Origin: Paenibacillus amylolyticus
GTDB taxonomy: Bacteria; Bacillota; Bacilli; Paenibacillales; Paenibacillaceae
Assembly: GCF_003719335.1 (NCBI RefSeq)
Contig: NZ_RIAS01000002.1
Location: 124,001-188,000 of the forward strand
Reading direction: 5' to 3'
DNA: 64,000 nt
Positions 44,372 through 53,035 of this stretch are shown in pieces. Both the position numbers and the translations under genes were made by a program. Every line of letters starts with the position of its first letter. The stretch's first letter is position 1. The notes below the pieces were generated by a model. It was not told the DNA's origin, searched no databases, and was given only the letters and a program-made list of their open reading frames with translations.

Positions 44372-45408
44372 CCAAGACTCGTATTTATTTTAATCGCTGG
44401 TTTTCGGTGGCGTATCACTATATGAATATGATTCGAAACAACGAAGATGGGATGCAGTTCGAAATCTATGGCACACATTCTGATCCGAACAACATGGCGC
44501 TTCAGGCATGTGATCATGCAGAGCTGGAGCCGAAGGTGACAGGAAAAGAGTATATTGATTTCTGTGTTGATTTTTGCCGCAGACATCAGATTGATCTATT
44601 CATCCCGCGTCTCCACATGCTGGATATCAGCCGGAATACACACCTCTTTGAGGAGGTTGGGACCAAGGTCTTGGTTTGCAGAGATATAGAATTAATGGAA
44701 AAGTTGATGGAGAAGGATCACTTCTATGAATCTGTTCGTGAACTCGGAATTATGAGCATTCCCGATTACTTTACGGTCAGCAATGCATCTCAATTCAAAC
44801 ATGCTTATGAAGCACTCACTAACGCAGGACATGAAGTTTGTTTCAAGCCTTGTAACGGTGAGGGCGGTATGGGATTCAGGGTGATTGACAATAGTCGTAA
44901 TCCCTTGGAAGAACTGTCTGGACATACGCAGAATCGCATATCATTTGAAGATGCATTTCGAGCCTTTTCCTCTGTAGAATCTTTTCCGAATCTTATGGTC
45001 ATGGAGAGACTTCAGGGATATGAGTACAGTATCGATTGTCTGGCTGACAGTGAAGGGAATCTGCTGGCAGCTGTGCCTCGCCGCAAAGCAGGCGGGCGTT
45101 TAAGAAAACTTGAACAAAATGCAGACCTGTTGAACATCGCGAGTGAGGTGGCCAGCGCTTATCGCATTCCATATAACTTCAACATTCAGATGAAATATCA
45201 GAATGAAACTCCCAAACTGCTAGAGATTAACCCAAGGATGTCTGGAGGACTACATGTGTCTTGTCTTTCAGGAATCAACTTCCCTTATCTGGCTGTAAAG
45301 CTGGCTTTAGGTTATGAGGTAGGGCCTCTAAATCCGCAGTATGGCATACTGGGAAGTCATGTAGAGCAGCCGCTCATTATGGATGAGCAGAAGGTTAGGA
45401 GTCATTAA
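44368..45408 (+). CDS. ATP-grasp enzyme of the ter module
   Basis: 346 residues. ATP-grasp elements: VCFKPCNGEGGMGFRVID (ATP-binding lysine and glycine loop), LMVMERLQGYEYSIDCLADS, and KLLEINPRMSGGLHVSCLSG with metal-binding E/N. N-terminal pre-ATP-grasp domain TRIYFNRWFSVAYHYMNMIR. It probably ligates an amino acid or carboxylate to the product built by the preceding enzymes. Last gene of the coupled biosynthetic block; ~150 bp separate it from the XpaC/TelA pair. Confidence 0.87.
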   Translation: MTKTRIYFNRWFSVAYHYMNMIRNNEDGMQFEIYGTHSDPNNMALQACDHAELEPKVTGKEYIDFCVDFCRRHQIDLFIPRLHMLDISRNTHLFEEVGTKVLVCRDIELMEKLMEKDHFYESVRELGIMSIPDYFTVSNASQFKHAYEALTNAGHEVCFKPCNGEGGMGFRVIDNSRNPLEELSGHTQNRISFEDAFRAFSSVESFPNLMVMERLQGYEYSIDCLADSEGNLLAAVPRRKAGGRLRKLEQNADLLNIASEVASAYRIPYNFNIQMKYQNETPKLLEINPRMSGGLHVSCLSGINFPYLAVKLALGYEVGPLNPQYGILGSHVEQPLIMDEQKVRSH

Positions 45409-45562
45409 AGAACCGTTGCCAAACATTGACACCTTCTGACTGATTTTTTTACAATACGATTATATAGATGATCTTGACAGGTACACCGCAGCGAAGTGAT
45501 CAAGTGTAGTCTTCATTTGTTCATTGTATACGATAGTGTTGTTACAGGCAGGAGGAAAACAG

Positions 45563-46291
45563 ATGTTACGCAAAACAAAAATCGGATTAGGTGCACTGAT
45601 CGGGTATGGACTTGCCGCTGTAAGCAGCTTTTTTGTCCCTGATTTTGTAACCTGGGCCATCCCGGCTTTGGCTACAATGGTTGGTGCCTTGATTCCATCC
45701 AGGCCACATGAGCCCGTAGTGAAGACATTGGATTCAAATCGATACCCTGAACCTTCAGCGTTGAATAGCGCATCCAGTGAGCAGGGGACAGTTGACCGTT
45801 CGGCTAATCAGCGAATCCATCCAACAACTGGACAAGTAGAGATGACTAGCGCTTCCGAAGACAGTTCAAAGCATAAACAGACGGATATGGACCCTGTTTT
45901 TGGGCCGGTCATTGAGTATCTTGAAGTGCTGGAGGATATGGTGATCTCCGAAGGGCAAAAAAATGAACTGGACAATGAAATTGTGGAAAAGTCATTAGCT
46001 TTGTTTGCCAGATTGCAACGAGTCATTCCAGCGCTGAAAGAGTTAAACAATGGTGATATTAACCATACGATGCGAAGATTGATTTTGAAAGATCTCAATG
46101 GATTTATTAATCCCTTCCTGCGTTTGAGTGGAGAAGCGAAGCGCAACAATCGCCGGATGTTGTTAAATGGCTTGAAGGATGTGGATTCCAAGGTTTCAGA
46201 GATTGTATCTACGATTGAGCATAAGGATTTAATGGAGCTTCAGAATAAAGCAGAGCTTATTCATCAAAGGTATAGTAGCTCCGAATTATAG
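45563..46291 (+). CDS. XpaC-position membrane-associated protein, partner of TelA
   Basis: 242 residues from the ATG 6 nt after GGCAGGAGG. Two short hydrophobic segments (GLGALIGYGLAAVSSFFV, FVTWAIPALATMVGALIP), a polar linker (~60-125), then a helical domain: VIEYLEVLEDMVISEGQKNE, LFARLQRVIPALKELN. The layout resembles XpaC/YceG-like proteins that accompany TelA, but similarity is weak. 14 bp before telA. Confidence 0.65.
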   Translation: MLRKTKIGLGALIGYGLAAVSSFFVPDFVTWAIPALATMVGALIPSRPHEPVVKTLDSNRYPEPSALNSASSEQGTVDRSANQRIHPTTGQVEMTSASEDSSKHKQTDMDPVFGPVIEYLEVLEDMVISEGQKNELDNEIVEKSLALFARLQRVIPALKELNNGDINHTMRRLILKDLNGFINPFLRLSGEAKRNNRRMLLNGLKDVDSKVSEIVSTIEHKDLMELQNKAELIHQRYSSSEL

Positions 46292-46305
46292 GAGGAGGTT
46301 TAGGG

Positions 46306-47409
46306 ATGGCAACGGAATATATTCAACTGAAGCAGGATGATCAGCAGCGAATTAACCAGGAAGCAAGCCAATTAATCCAGAAAGTATCGCAGACGGATGT
46401 TGTTCAACTGGATATGCTAATGGATGATATCGGCAAACTGGGTGTCAAGACGCAAGAAAAAGCCGGCCAAACGCTAAAAATGCTGGACCGGCCTGTGAAT
46501 GATCTGATGTCTGGCAATCGGGCAGAAGTGTCGACGATGATCTTGAAGCTACGCGATGAGTGTGAAAGCTTACAGCAGAGCAAAAATGTTAGTTTTGTAG
46601 GACGATTACTGCGCAAAAGCCCACTGAAAAACTATGTCTATCGCTACCAGTCTGTCAGAACCAACATTGATAGTATCATTAATGGTTTGAGAGATGGTAA
46701 GGACAATCTGGAAGAGAGCATTGTAAGCATGCGTCAATTAAAACGCTCTTCTATTCAGGAAATCTATAACTTGCAAACCAAAATTGTTTTTGGTAATCAG
46801 TTGAAGGAACTATTCGAGGCGGAGATTGCCAAGCCGGAAAATGAGAACCGCAAGGCTCACTTGGAACGTGGCTTGCGCAAGGTCGTTACGCGTACACAAT
46901 CCATGACCGAGATGATTATGCTCTATAATCAGGCCATTGCGGCTACCGATATTATTAATGATAACAATGATAAGTTGATTGATTCCGTGAACAACGCGAT
47001 TGATAAAACGGCTAATCTGATCACGGTATCGGCTATGATTGCAATGGCTTTGAATGATCAGGAGAAGGTCATTTCGGCTGTGGAAGCCACGAATAAAACG
47101 ATTGAAGAGCAGTTCAAGGAGAATGCAAGATTGCTGCGAACCACGACCGAAAAGACAAATGATCTGTTAGCCAAACCGGCGATGTCGATGGAATCGGTTA
47201 ATCAGGCTATTGGAGATTTGATGTCAGCTCTGGATCTTTCGGAGCAGTCGAATCGCCGTATTATTGAAAGTTGCAATGATTATACAGCGAAGATGACTGC
47301 GCTCAATGCAGGCATGAGTGAACGGTTAGGTCTGGAGGCTCCCAAAGCGGGCAGTATTCAGGCTAAAAATCAACCGGATGCGAACGCGTTAAGCTCTTAT
47401 TTGGATTAG
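46306..47409 (+). CDS. telA: TelA-family toxic anion resistance protein
   Basis: 367 residues, ATG after GGAGGAGG. Long helical, coiled-coil-rich cytoplasmic protein: AGQTLKMLDRPVNDLMSGN, FVGRLLRKSPLKNYVYRYQS, LEESIVSMRQLKRSSIQEIY, MTEMIMLYNQAIAATDIIND and NLITVSAMIAMALNDQEKVI are hallmark TelA segments. Associated with resistance to tellurite and cell-wall antimicrobials. Ends the ter cluster, followed by a terminator. Confidence 0.92.
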   Translation: MATEYIQLKQDDQQRINQEASQLIQKVSQTDVVQLDMLMDDIGKLGVKTQEKAGQTLKMLDRPVNDLMSGNRAEVSTMILKLRDECESLQQSKNVSFVGRLLRKSPLKNYVYRYQSVRTNIDSIINGLRDGKDNLEESIVSMRQLKRSSIQEIYNLQTKIVFGNQLKELFEAEIAKPENENRKAHLERGLRKVVTRTQSMTEMIMLYNQAIAATDIINDNNDKLIDSVNNAIDKTANLITVSAMIAMALNDQEKVISAVEATNKTIEEQFKENARLLRTTTEKTNDLLAKPAMSMESVNQAIGDLMSALDLSEQSNRRIIESCNDYTAKMTALNAGMSERLGLEAPKAGSIQAKNQPDANALSSYLD

Positions 47410-47458
47410 TTCGATGCTTGGCTGCTAGTAAGTTAGCTTATGTATTTATCATAGTTTG

Positions 47459-47490
47459 TAAAAAGAGAGGCGCCGTGGCGTCTCTTTTTG
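47459..47490 (+). terminator. Terminator of the ter cluster
   Basis: AAAAGAGAGGCGCC pairs with GGCGTCTCTTTTT (single bulge), 2-nt loop, running into T's. Confidence 0.85.
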
Positions 47491-47640
47491 CTGTTCTGTA
47501 GTTGCATCGATGAGAAGAAACTCTCAAGTCCGTAATTGGCATAGGTTTATTCCAATCTCATACGGACGATACTGGGCATACATTGAAGTTTATTGCATAC
47601 ACTGTGAACATGTACATCTTCATCGTGAAGGGGGCAGGAC

Positions 47641-47736
47641 ATGTTATCTCTTATTATTGCCGGTATCTTGGGTGTTCTGATCGTCGTAGCAAGCAGTGAA
47701 AAGGCAGAGTCCATCGCGGAATTAAATGAACGTTAA
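47641..47736 (+). CDS. 31-residue single-helix membrane peptide
   Basis: ATG 7 nt after AGGGGGCAGG. The product MLSLIIAGILGVLIVVASS plus a short charged tail (EKAESIAELNER) is a one-helix membrane peptide. Below usual annotation cut-offs; composition and ribosome site support it. Function unknown. Confidence 0.5.
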   Translation: MLSLIIAGILGVLIVVASSEKAESIAELNER

Positions 47737-47809
47737 TATGCTGTATTTTCCGGGAAGTCTTTGATAAGATGAAGGTAAACTTTGGAAGTCGAAGAAGGAG
47801 CCGCCCAAC

Positions 47810-48376
47810 ATGCTGGAGTTTACTTTCGAAATCATTGATGAGGCCAAAATTAACATTCAATACAAGTATGGCAGTGAGTTTTTTAACTTTAATTTGTTCT
47901 GTTCCAATGGAGAATGGAAGTTGCATCCGTTTGATGGCATTCTGATTGAGAACCGGGAGATGTGTCGTCTGATCGTTTCGGATCTGTTACAAAACAAGGA
48001 TTTTCATGTGATGCTTGCCAAAGAAAAAATCGTATTATCGCGGCTGCGGACCACGGTTAATCTTCAATCAGATGATTCGGAAGAGTTCGAGAGGGATCAT
48101 CGGTGGGATGATCGGTCATCACAGCACGATGAGTTAATGGATTACATAGAGAATCATAGTTTTGAAGAGGTGCTTGAAATCGAGAAGCAACAGTTAGGGG
48201 CAAGAGTGGACTTTTTTCAACAGATTATTCAGAGAATGTTTATGGAAGGAATCGGGCCTGAAGATCCTGACTTTCGCAAGGTTCAGTCCCTTATTAAGAT
48301 CTATAAAGATACCATAGAAAGTCTGGGTGATATTAACGGTCATCATTTTGGAGATCATCCGCGTAAGAGATGGTAG
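47810..48376 (+). CDS. Protein of unknown function
   Basis: 188 residues. N-terminal ~80 residues are beta-rich (LEFTFEIIDEAKINIQYKYG, FFNFNLFCSNGEWKLHPFDG). A charged linker (SEEFERDHRWDDRSSQ) leads to a helical C-terminal region (FQQIIQRMFMEGIGPEDPDF, VQSLIKIYKDTIESLG). No signal peptide, no membrane helix and no recognised family; followed by its own terminator. Confidence 0.6.
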   Translation: MLEFTFEIIDEAKINIQYKYGSEFFNFNLFCSNGEWKLHPFDGILIENREMCRLIVSDLLQNKDFHVMLAKEKIVLSRLRTTVNLQSDDSEEFERDHRWDDRSSQHDELMDYIENHSFEEVLEIEKQQLGARVDFFQQIIQRMFMEGIGPEDPDFRKVQSLIKIYKDTIESLGDINGHHFGDHPRKRW

Positions 48377-48436
48377 AACCACATGTGAATTAACTTGGAT
48401 TGGATAAAATTTTAATAGGCCTGAGAACAATATAAC

Positions 48437-48464
48437 AAGCCCAGGAACACTTGGGCTTTTTTCT
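48437..48464 (+). terminator. Rho-independent terminator
   Basis: AAGCCCA / TGGGCTT stem with an 8-nt loop, then TTTTTTC. Confidence 0.8.
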
Positions 48465-48581
48465 ATTTTTTAATGTTGAACTTATTGCTCGTCGACTTAT
48501 ACTTTTATGAAATGGACCAAACTTTAGGGTGGATTCGTTTGTTGAGTAGGTATAGGAATCATGATTTGGGGAGGTTAGAAG

Positions 48582-48869
48582 ATGAGTAATCCACATATAG
48601 AACAAACAAGTCAGGAAGAGGCACGTTTATATGAAGAACTTCGTTGTGCATTGGAAGACGTGCCGCAGGGGAAAGAACGGGAGCAAGTGATGCAGCGAAT
48701 GATTCATCAGTTAAAGTCCCCGAACTGGCGCAATGGACGTTTGAATGGGATTAAGGAGTATTGGAGCAACGCTAGACCGGCTAAGCTATGGATATGGATT
48801 ACCGCTGGAGCACTGGCTCCCGTTGTATTTTTCTGCTTATTTATTTGGGCATCCCTTTGGGTGGAGTGA
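48582..48869 (+). CDS. Small C-terminally anchored membrane protein
   Basis: 95 residues, ATG after GGGGAGG. A helical acidic N-terminus (QEEARLYEELRCALEDVPQG) and basic middle are followed by one C-terminal membrane helix (LWIWITAGALAPVVFFCLFI). Unknown family; cytoplasmic tail with a tail anchor. Confidence 0.55.
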   Translation: MSNPHIEQTSQEEARLYEELRCALEDVPQGKEREQVMQRMIHQLKSPNWRNGRLNGIKEYWSNARPAKLWIWITAGALAPVVFFCLFIWASLWVE

Positions 48870-48996
48870 AGCCCAGTGCGTCGTTGAAGAAGCAGGATTG
48901 ACATAGCACGTGTAAAGATGAAATTGATATTAATATTCTGGTAACAACGTCCTATGAATAAATCAAAAAAATTAGGTTTAGATTAGGAGGTTCACA

Positions 48997-49044
48997 ATGA
49001 CCTTTTACTCATTTATGGGCGTTGTTATACACGATATGTATTAG
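48997..49044 (+). other. 15-codon ORF behind a strong ribosome site
   Basis: TTAGGAGG is 6 nt before ATG; the product is MTFYSFMGVVIHDMY. Resembles only the first residues of small hydrophobic type I toxin-like peptides (MTV/MTF starts), truncated before a full membrane helix. Could be a decayed gene or a leader peptide. Confidence 0.25.
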
Positions 49045-49111
49045 ATGATCTATAATGATTCTACTTCTTTGGAAAATGTAGGATAGGTGCATGCCTATGC
49101 GTTTATACCAA

Positions 49112-49140
49112 AAAGAGCCTGATGGAGTATCAGGCTCTTT
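49112..49140. terminator. Bidirectional terminator
   Basis: Perfect 12-bp stem AAAGAGCCTGAT / ATCAGGCTCTTT with a 5-nt loop, A-flanked on the left and T-flanked on the right. It serves the minus-strand lipoprotein gene at 49170. Confidence 0.85.
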
Positions 49141-49169
49141 CGCAGGGTCAAGCTGGTGGACATTATATT

Positions 49170-49502
49170 CTATTTAGAGAATTTGATCTCATCAGGTACT
49201 GAACCGGTTTTTACCGTATATGTATCATAATCAACCATTGCAAAAATTTCCTGATCTTTGTGGCCTTGTACATACCCTGTCAGTGAAACCGTATGGGACA
49301 GATCCGCGGGGATGAACTTATGATCTGTAAACACAACGTCAATGTCGTAGGTTTCTTTGAAATAAACCAAGCTTACTTCCTCAGCCTTTTGGATGATCTC
49401 CTTATTTTCGCTGGACATGCAACCACAAATTAGGGTGAGACTCATGATAGAGAGGAATAGCCAGAGGTAAGGACGAAAACGATAAGAGTGCATCTCTAGC
49501 AT
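49170..49502 (-). CDS. Short lipoprotein, paralogue of the gene at 49561 (DUF1433-like)
   Basis: 110 residues. Leader YLWLFLSIMSLTLICGC gives a lipobox cysteine at ~28. Mature domain: FKETYDIDVVFTDHKFIPAD, LSHTVSLTGYVQGHKDQEIF, AMVDYDTYTVKTGSVP. It shares VxFTDHKF(I/M)P, DLSH and DYDT with the adjacent paralogue. The pattern fits DUF1433-type lipoproteins, the class that acts as immunity to type VII phospholipase toxins in staphylococci (from memory). Divergent from the lipase gene, so a surface immunity role is likely. Confidence 0.65.
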   Translation of the reverse strand: MLEMHSYRFRPYLWLFLSIMSLTLICGCMSSENKEIIQKAEEVSLVYFKETYDIDVVFTDHKFIPADLSHTVSLTGYVQGHKDQEIFAMVDYDTYTVKTGSVPDEIKFSK

Positions 49503-49560
49503 CAGCTTCCTGTTATAAATTTCAGAACCTCTTAAACTTTGAATAGTTTGAATAGATTGT

Positions 49561-49893
49561 TTACTTGATTTTCTTATCTAAAAGTTCTTTGGGTACAACA
49601 GCTGTTTGTACCTCAAACGTATCGTAATCAATTAGTATACTGATTGATACTTCTTGATTATCTTTAACGTGTCCACTCAAATTCACATTGTGACTAAGAT
49701 CCTTTGGCATAAATTTATGATCTGTGAAATTCACTTCTGTATTGTAGTGGTCAATGAAATATTGATATCCCACTTGTGTGGCTTTTTCAACAACCTGATC
49801 TTGATTGGGAAAGGTATTACATCCTCCGACTATAAAGGCCAAGATGATTAATAAAGTTGATATATATTGAATTTTTTTGAAAATATTCTTCAA
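49561..49893 (-). CDS. Short lipoprotein, paralogue of the gene at 49170 (DUF1433-like)
   Basis: 110 residues. Signal TLLIILAFIVGGC places the lipidated cysteine at ~25. Mature domain YQYFIDHYNTEVNFTDHKFM, DLSHNVNLSGHVKDNQEVSI, LIDYDTFEVQTAVVP. It is transcribed divergently from the lipase gene with a 78-bp promoter region and is cotranscribed with its paralogue. Probable lipase-immunity lipoprotein facing the cell exterior; the duplication may broaden protection. Confidence 0.65.
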   Translation of the reverse strand: MKNIFKKIQYISTLLIILAFIVGGCNTFPNQDQVVEKATQVGYQYFIDHYNTEVNFTDHKFMPKDLSHNVNLSGHVKDNQEVSISILIDYDTFEVQTAVVPKELLDKKIK

Positions 49894-49971
49894 CCCCCTA
49901 TATGTGTGAACTTGACACTTAAATAATATACTTTAACTTTTGGAATCAGTAAACACAGGAAGGATAAGCTT

Positions 49972-51333
49972 ATGGATATATATATCAGTGATAAAACCTA
50001 TAAGGAAATCTCGGAGCTGGCTTATCTTAATATGAAGGCAGGAGATTACCCGGATACACTTGACTCAGCGAATTGGAAAGTGATTGAACCGGATGGAGCC
50101 AAACTTCATAGAAGATCCGGATTCGACGCTGTTGTTTTGAAGAATGATCAAACAGACCAGATTGTTATAGGTTATCGTGGAACAGAACCAGGAGGTAATG
50201 TTACTGATATGGCTGCGGATTGGGAAACAGATGCCTTCGATGTTTTAGGTGGCAGAACTAGAAGACTCGAAGATGCAGTAACTGACCCGGAACGCCATAA
50301 CATTTTTAAAAATAGTCCCTTCAAACTTCTTATGGATAAAATGTCTTGGGAGAACAATCAGTTTCACCAAGCCGAGGAACTATATGAGGTGGTACAGAAA
50401 GCATATCCTGACTCCGATATTACGGTAACAGGTCATTCTCTCGGTGGTGGCTTAGCTCAATATGTTGCCGCACGGAATGATGTATCCGGGATGACCTATA
50501 GTGCCCCAAGTGTGATGAATCTGCTGGATGATGCCAGTATTGCCAAGGTTAACGAAGGATACTTCGATAACAAAATACTTAATGTTGTTCATCCCAATGA
50601 CTCTGTAGGTGCGGGTGGATTAGTTGAATATGAAAGACATGTCGGTGTTACCGTATATAAAGGGCAAGATTTCGAGTCGGCCAATGCCATGTATCAAAAT
50701 TGGAAATTCCAAATACAGCTGAAAATCCCGTTTCAACCTCTGGGGGCTGGATCACCAATATTACTGCATGATTTAAAACTCGGTTTTGATCTGAATAAAC
50801 TGCAAATGGGCAACATTGTCAGACTCATGGATTCCTTTTCCAAGGATGAGGGGAAAGGGTATCACTCCATGAAACAATATCGTTTTGATGAAAAAGGGAA
50901 CTTGATTGGTCCATTAATTGATCGGAAAACAGGGGCTACCATCGATATTTCTCCTAGGTGGACTGCGCACCAAGAGGCTCTTGCGGCCTTCTCTAAGATT
51001 ACCTCAGGAGCAGTGGGCACTTTGATATCAGCTATTGCTGGCAATCAAGGAGGACTAGGCGGAGGAAAGATACAATTAACACCGGAAGAGTTAGCACAGT
51101 CTGCTCGTGAAATGAGAATGAGTCTAACTGGGTTTTCCAGTGATGCGCAAGCTTCGATTCAGATGTTTCAGACGCATATTTCCACAAGTGAAAGTCAGTC
51201 TTTTACTCCGATTGCCTATAACGCGACAGCTACCCTGCAACGGATCAATCGTTGGTACCAGGAATCCATTAGTGAGATCGCAGATTATATTGAGCGTAAG
51301 CGAGAAGATTTTGTGATTGCAGACCAGCAGTAA
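49972..51333 (+). CDS. Class-3-lipase toxin with C-terminal helical type VII targeting region
   Basis: 453 residues, ATG after AGGAAGG. Alpha/beta-hydrolase with IVIGYRGTEPGGNVTD (oxyanion region), nucleophile S156 in VTGHSLGGGLAQ, candidate acid D210 (NVVHPNDS) and candidate histidines at ~223 or ~303 (KGYHSMKQY). From ~350 a Gly hinge leads to a helical C-terminal domain (LTPEELAQSAREMRMSLTGF, QRINRWYQESISEIADYIER) without a catalytic look. No Sec signal. The reversed layout (enzyme first, helical export domain last), a WXG partner immediately downstream and lipoproteins next door match the TslA-type phospholipase effectors. Confidence 0.75.
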   Translation: MDIYISDKTYKEISELAYLNMKAGDYPDTLDSANWKVIEPDGAKLHRRSGFDAVVLKNDQTDQIVIGYRGTEPGGNVTDMAADWETDAFDVLGGRTRRLEDAVTDPERHNIFKNSPFKLLMDKMSWENNQFHQAEELYEVVQKAYPDSDITVTGHSLGGGLAQYVAARNDVSGMTYSAPSVMNLLDDASIAKVNEGYFDNKILNVVHPNDSVGAGGLVEYERHVGVTVYKGQDFESANAMYQNWKFQIQLKIPFQPLGAGSPILLHDLKLGFDLNKLQMGNIVRLMDSFSKDEGKGYHSMKQYRFDEKGNLIGPLIDRKTGATIDISPRWTAHQEALAAFSKITSGAVGTLISAIAGNQGGLGGGKIQLTPEELAQSAREMRMSLTGFSSDAQASIQMFQTHISTSESQSFTPIAYNATATLQRINRWYQESISEIADYIERKREDFVIADQQ

Positions 51334-51371
51334 GGAACAAGGTATCTTATCAGACTAACAGGAGGAAGGAC

Positions 51372-51668
51372 ATGGGCAGAATTTCCGTATCCTTATCAGA
51401 CTTAAGAAGAGCAGTTCAGCAATGTGAACAGTTACAACAACGGCTTATGCAACAGGAACAGAAAATGCGAACGATCCATGGAAGATTAAAGCAGGATTGG
51501 GTAGGGGTATCGGCAACCGAATTAACCTCCAAAATGCAGTCTTTTGTAGAAGGAGCCTCCACTAAACTTGCCGAACTTGAAGCCCATAAAGAGGAACTCA
51601 AACGATATATGCGTAAGATGGAGGAAGCAGATCGGGAAGATCGCAGAGCAAGACGAATGTCTCATTAA
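51372..51668 (+). CDS. WXG100-like small helical partner of the lipase toxin
   Basis: 98 residues, ATG after AGGAGGAAGG, 38 bp behind the lipase. Two-helix hairpin with W43-V-G45 (LKQDWVGVSATELTSKMQSF) and strong coiled-coil character (LAELEAHKEELKRYMRKMEE). WXG100-class proteins dimerise and are exported with type VII substrates. It probably forms the export complex with the C-terminal domain of the lipase. A hairpin follows. Confidence 0.8.
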   Translation: MGRISVSLSDLRRAVQQCEQLQQRLMQQEQKMRTIHGRLKQDWVGVSATELTSKMQSFVEGASTKLAELEAHKEELKRYMRKMEEADREDRRARRMSH

Positions 51669-51691
51669 CCATGGATATGACGATAACGAAG

Positions 51692-51736
51692 AAATAGTTA
51701 GAATCGGCAGATCAAAGGCTCCGAGTCTAACTATTT
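51692..51736 (+). terminator. Hairpin after the lipase/WXG unit
   Basis: Perfect AAATAGTTAGA / TCTAACTATTT arms with an inner CGG/CCG pair, followed by ATAAT; T run weak. Confidence 0.6.
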
Positions 51737-51776
51737 ATAATATATGTGGCTGGCCTGAGATAAAAGAGGCTTGTTG

Positions 51777-52304
51777 TTACTTATTCATCACCTTGACCTG
51801 ACCTTGTACATATTCATGGTAGTCACGAAAACTGTTGATGTGTTGCAGGGCATCTGTCTTCGCAGACTGGATTTTAATTTTTCCGGACGGAGGATTGTTT
51901 TTCATTTCGGTGACTGCATTTTTGGAGCCCTCAATATCTCCTGACATTTCCTGAATTCGTTGTAACAAAGCAGGGTGGCCTTCATATTGGAGCATCTCGG
52001 CGAGTGGTCTCATTTCTTCAAGTTTTTGACTTGAACGCTCCAGCGTTGTCATGACCTGATCGCCATCCGTGTTGACGCTCAGAGAAACCATGCGATGGAT
52101 ATGATCTTTCTCCATTCTTTCCAGGGCTTCTAGGTGAGAAGCTTCTAACCGTTTGGGATCTCCCCAGCTTCGGGTTTGTTGTTCGTTCGGGTTCGTTTGC
52201 TCGGCAGTAGGCATGTTATTGCTGTTGTTGCCGTTACCGCATCCCCAAACTAGAGATGTACATGCCAGAATCGCTCCAATAGCAACGATGCGTTTTAAAC
52301 TCAT
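51777..52304 (-). CDS. Lipoprotein, helical
   Basis: 175 residues, ATG after AAGGAGTGAC. Signal IVAIGAILACTSLVWGC gives the lipobox cysteine at 22, followed by a Gly/Asn linker and a helical domain (LEASHLEALERMEKDHIHRM, LERSSQKLEEMRPLAEMLQY, INSFRDYHEYVQGQVKVMN). Unknown family, possibly spore- or envelope-related. Convergent with the WXG gene. Confidence 0.65.
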   Translation of the reverse strand: MSLKRIVAIGAILACTSLVWGCGNGNNSNNMPTAEQTNPNEQQTRSWGDPKRLEASHLEALERMEKDHIHRMVSLSVNTDGDQVMTTLERSSQKLEEMRPLAEMLQYEGHPALLQRIQEMSGDIEGSKNAVTEMKNNPPSGKIKIQSAKTDALQHINSFRDYHEYVQGQVKVMNK

Positions 52305-52531
52305 GTTGTCACTCCTTCAATAATTTCCTGAAGGTAGTATGAGCTATTTTTTCCAAAAACATGCCTGATTTTTAAAGGATACATCCTTATTCGGAATGAT
52401 AGAAAGTAACCAGGCAGGGCATCGATGTTCAACATAGGTTAAACAAGGAGGAGGGCGGGCTCCTGATTCTCGTTACTCGATTACGAGTGATGGACTATTA
52501 TTGGAAGTAAACCGGGAGAGGAGAGGATAGA

Positions 52532-53035
52532 ATGAAGGCGATCAAACGCATTAACAAGCCGTATCTTATCTTCCTCGTATGGAATGTGCTTATGGTTTTT
52601 GCCGTAGATGGAATGACCATTAAGCATGAATTGGGCAAAGGGGTATCTGGGAATGGCAATCTGGGTATTTTGGCATTATTTCCATCCGTACTTACCTTTC
52701 TGATCTTATGTTTCTGGACGGCGTATGTAACGAAATGGTGGTTCTACGACCAACGTGAGTACTGGGGGAGATGGGGCAATGCGGTGGTCAGTGTTGTAGC
52801 CGCAGCATTGTGTGTATTGTCTGTCTTCTGGGAGATCTACATCTTTGAAGACTTGCGTGTGCAGCTTAACGGTTATACACATGACCCGGAATCGGCAGTG
52901 TATCGTTTTGGCTGGCTGAACCAATATACGAATACGCTATACTACAACTTCCCGATTTTACTGTTTGGCGTATCTTTCGCAGTCATCATCGGTTGGGTGC
53001 TGGAGCAGGTGCAACGTTTACGCTCCGAGGCTTGA
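52532..53035 (+). CDS. Integral membrane protein of unknown function
   Basis: 167 residues with four membrane segments: YLIFLVWNVLMVFAVDGM, LALFPSVLTFLILCFWTAYV, AVVSVVAAALCVLSVFWEIY, FPILLFGVSFAVIIGWVLEQ. A charged loop (DQREYWGRW) lies between helices 2 and 3. GGGAGAGGAGAGG upstream supports the start. Monocistronic; family not recognised. Confidence 0.6.
   Translation: MKAIKRINKPYLIFLVWNVLMVFAVDGMTIKHELGKGVSGNGNLGILALFPSVLTFLILCFWTAYVTKWWFYDQREYWGRWGNAVVSVVAAALCVLSVFWEIYIFEDLRVQLNGYTHDPESAVYRFGWLNQYTNTLYYNFPILLFGVSFAVIIGWVLEQVQRLRSEA

Noticed and set aside
45474..45502. TTGACA with 17-nt spacing before the XpaC-like gene
   Set aside because: The corresponding -10 (TGATCA) is poor, so it is not listed as a promoter.
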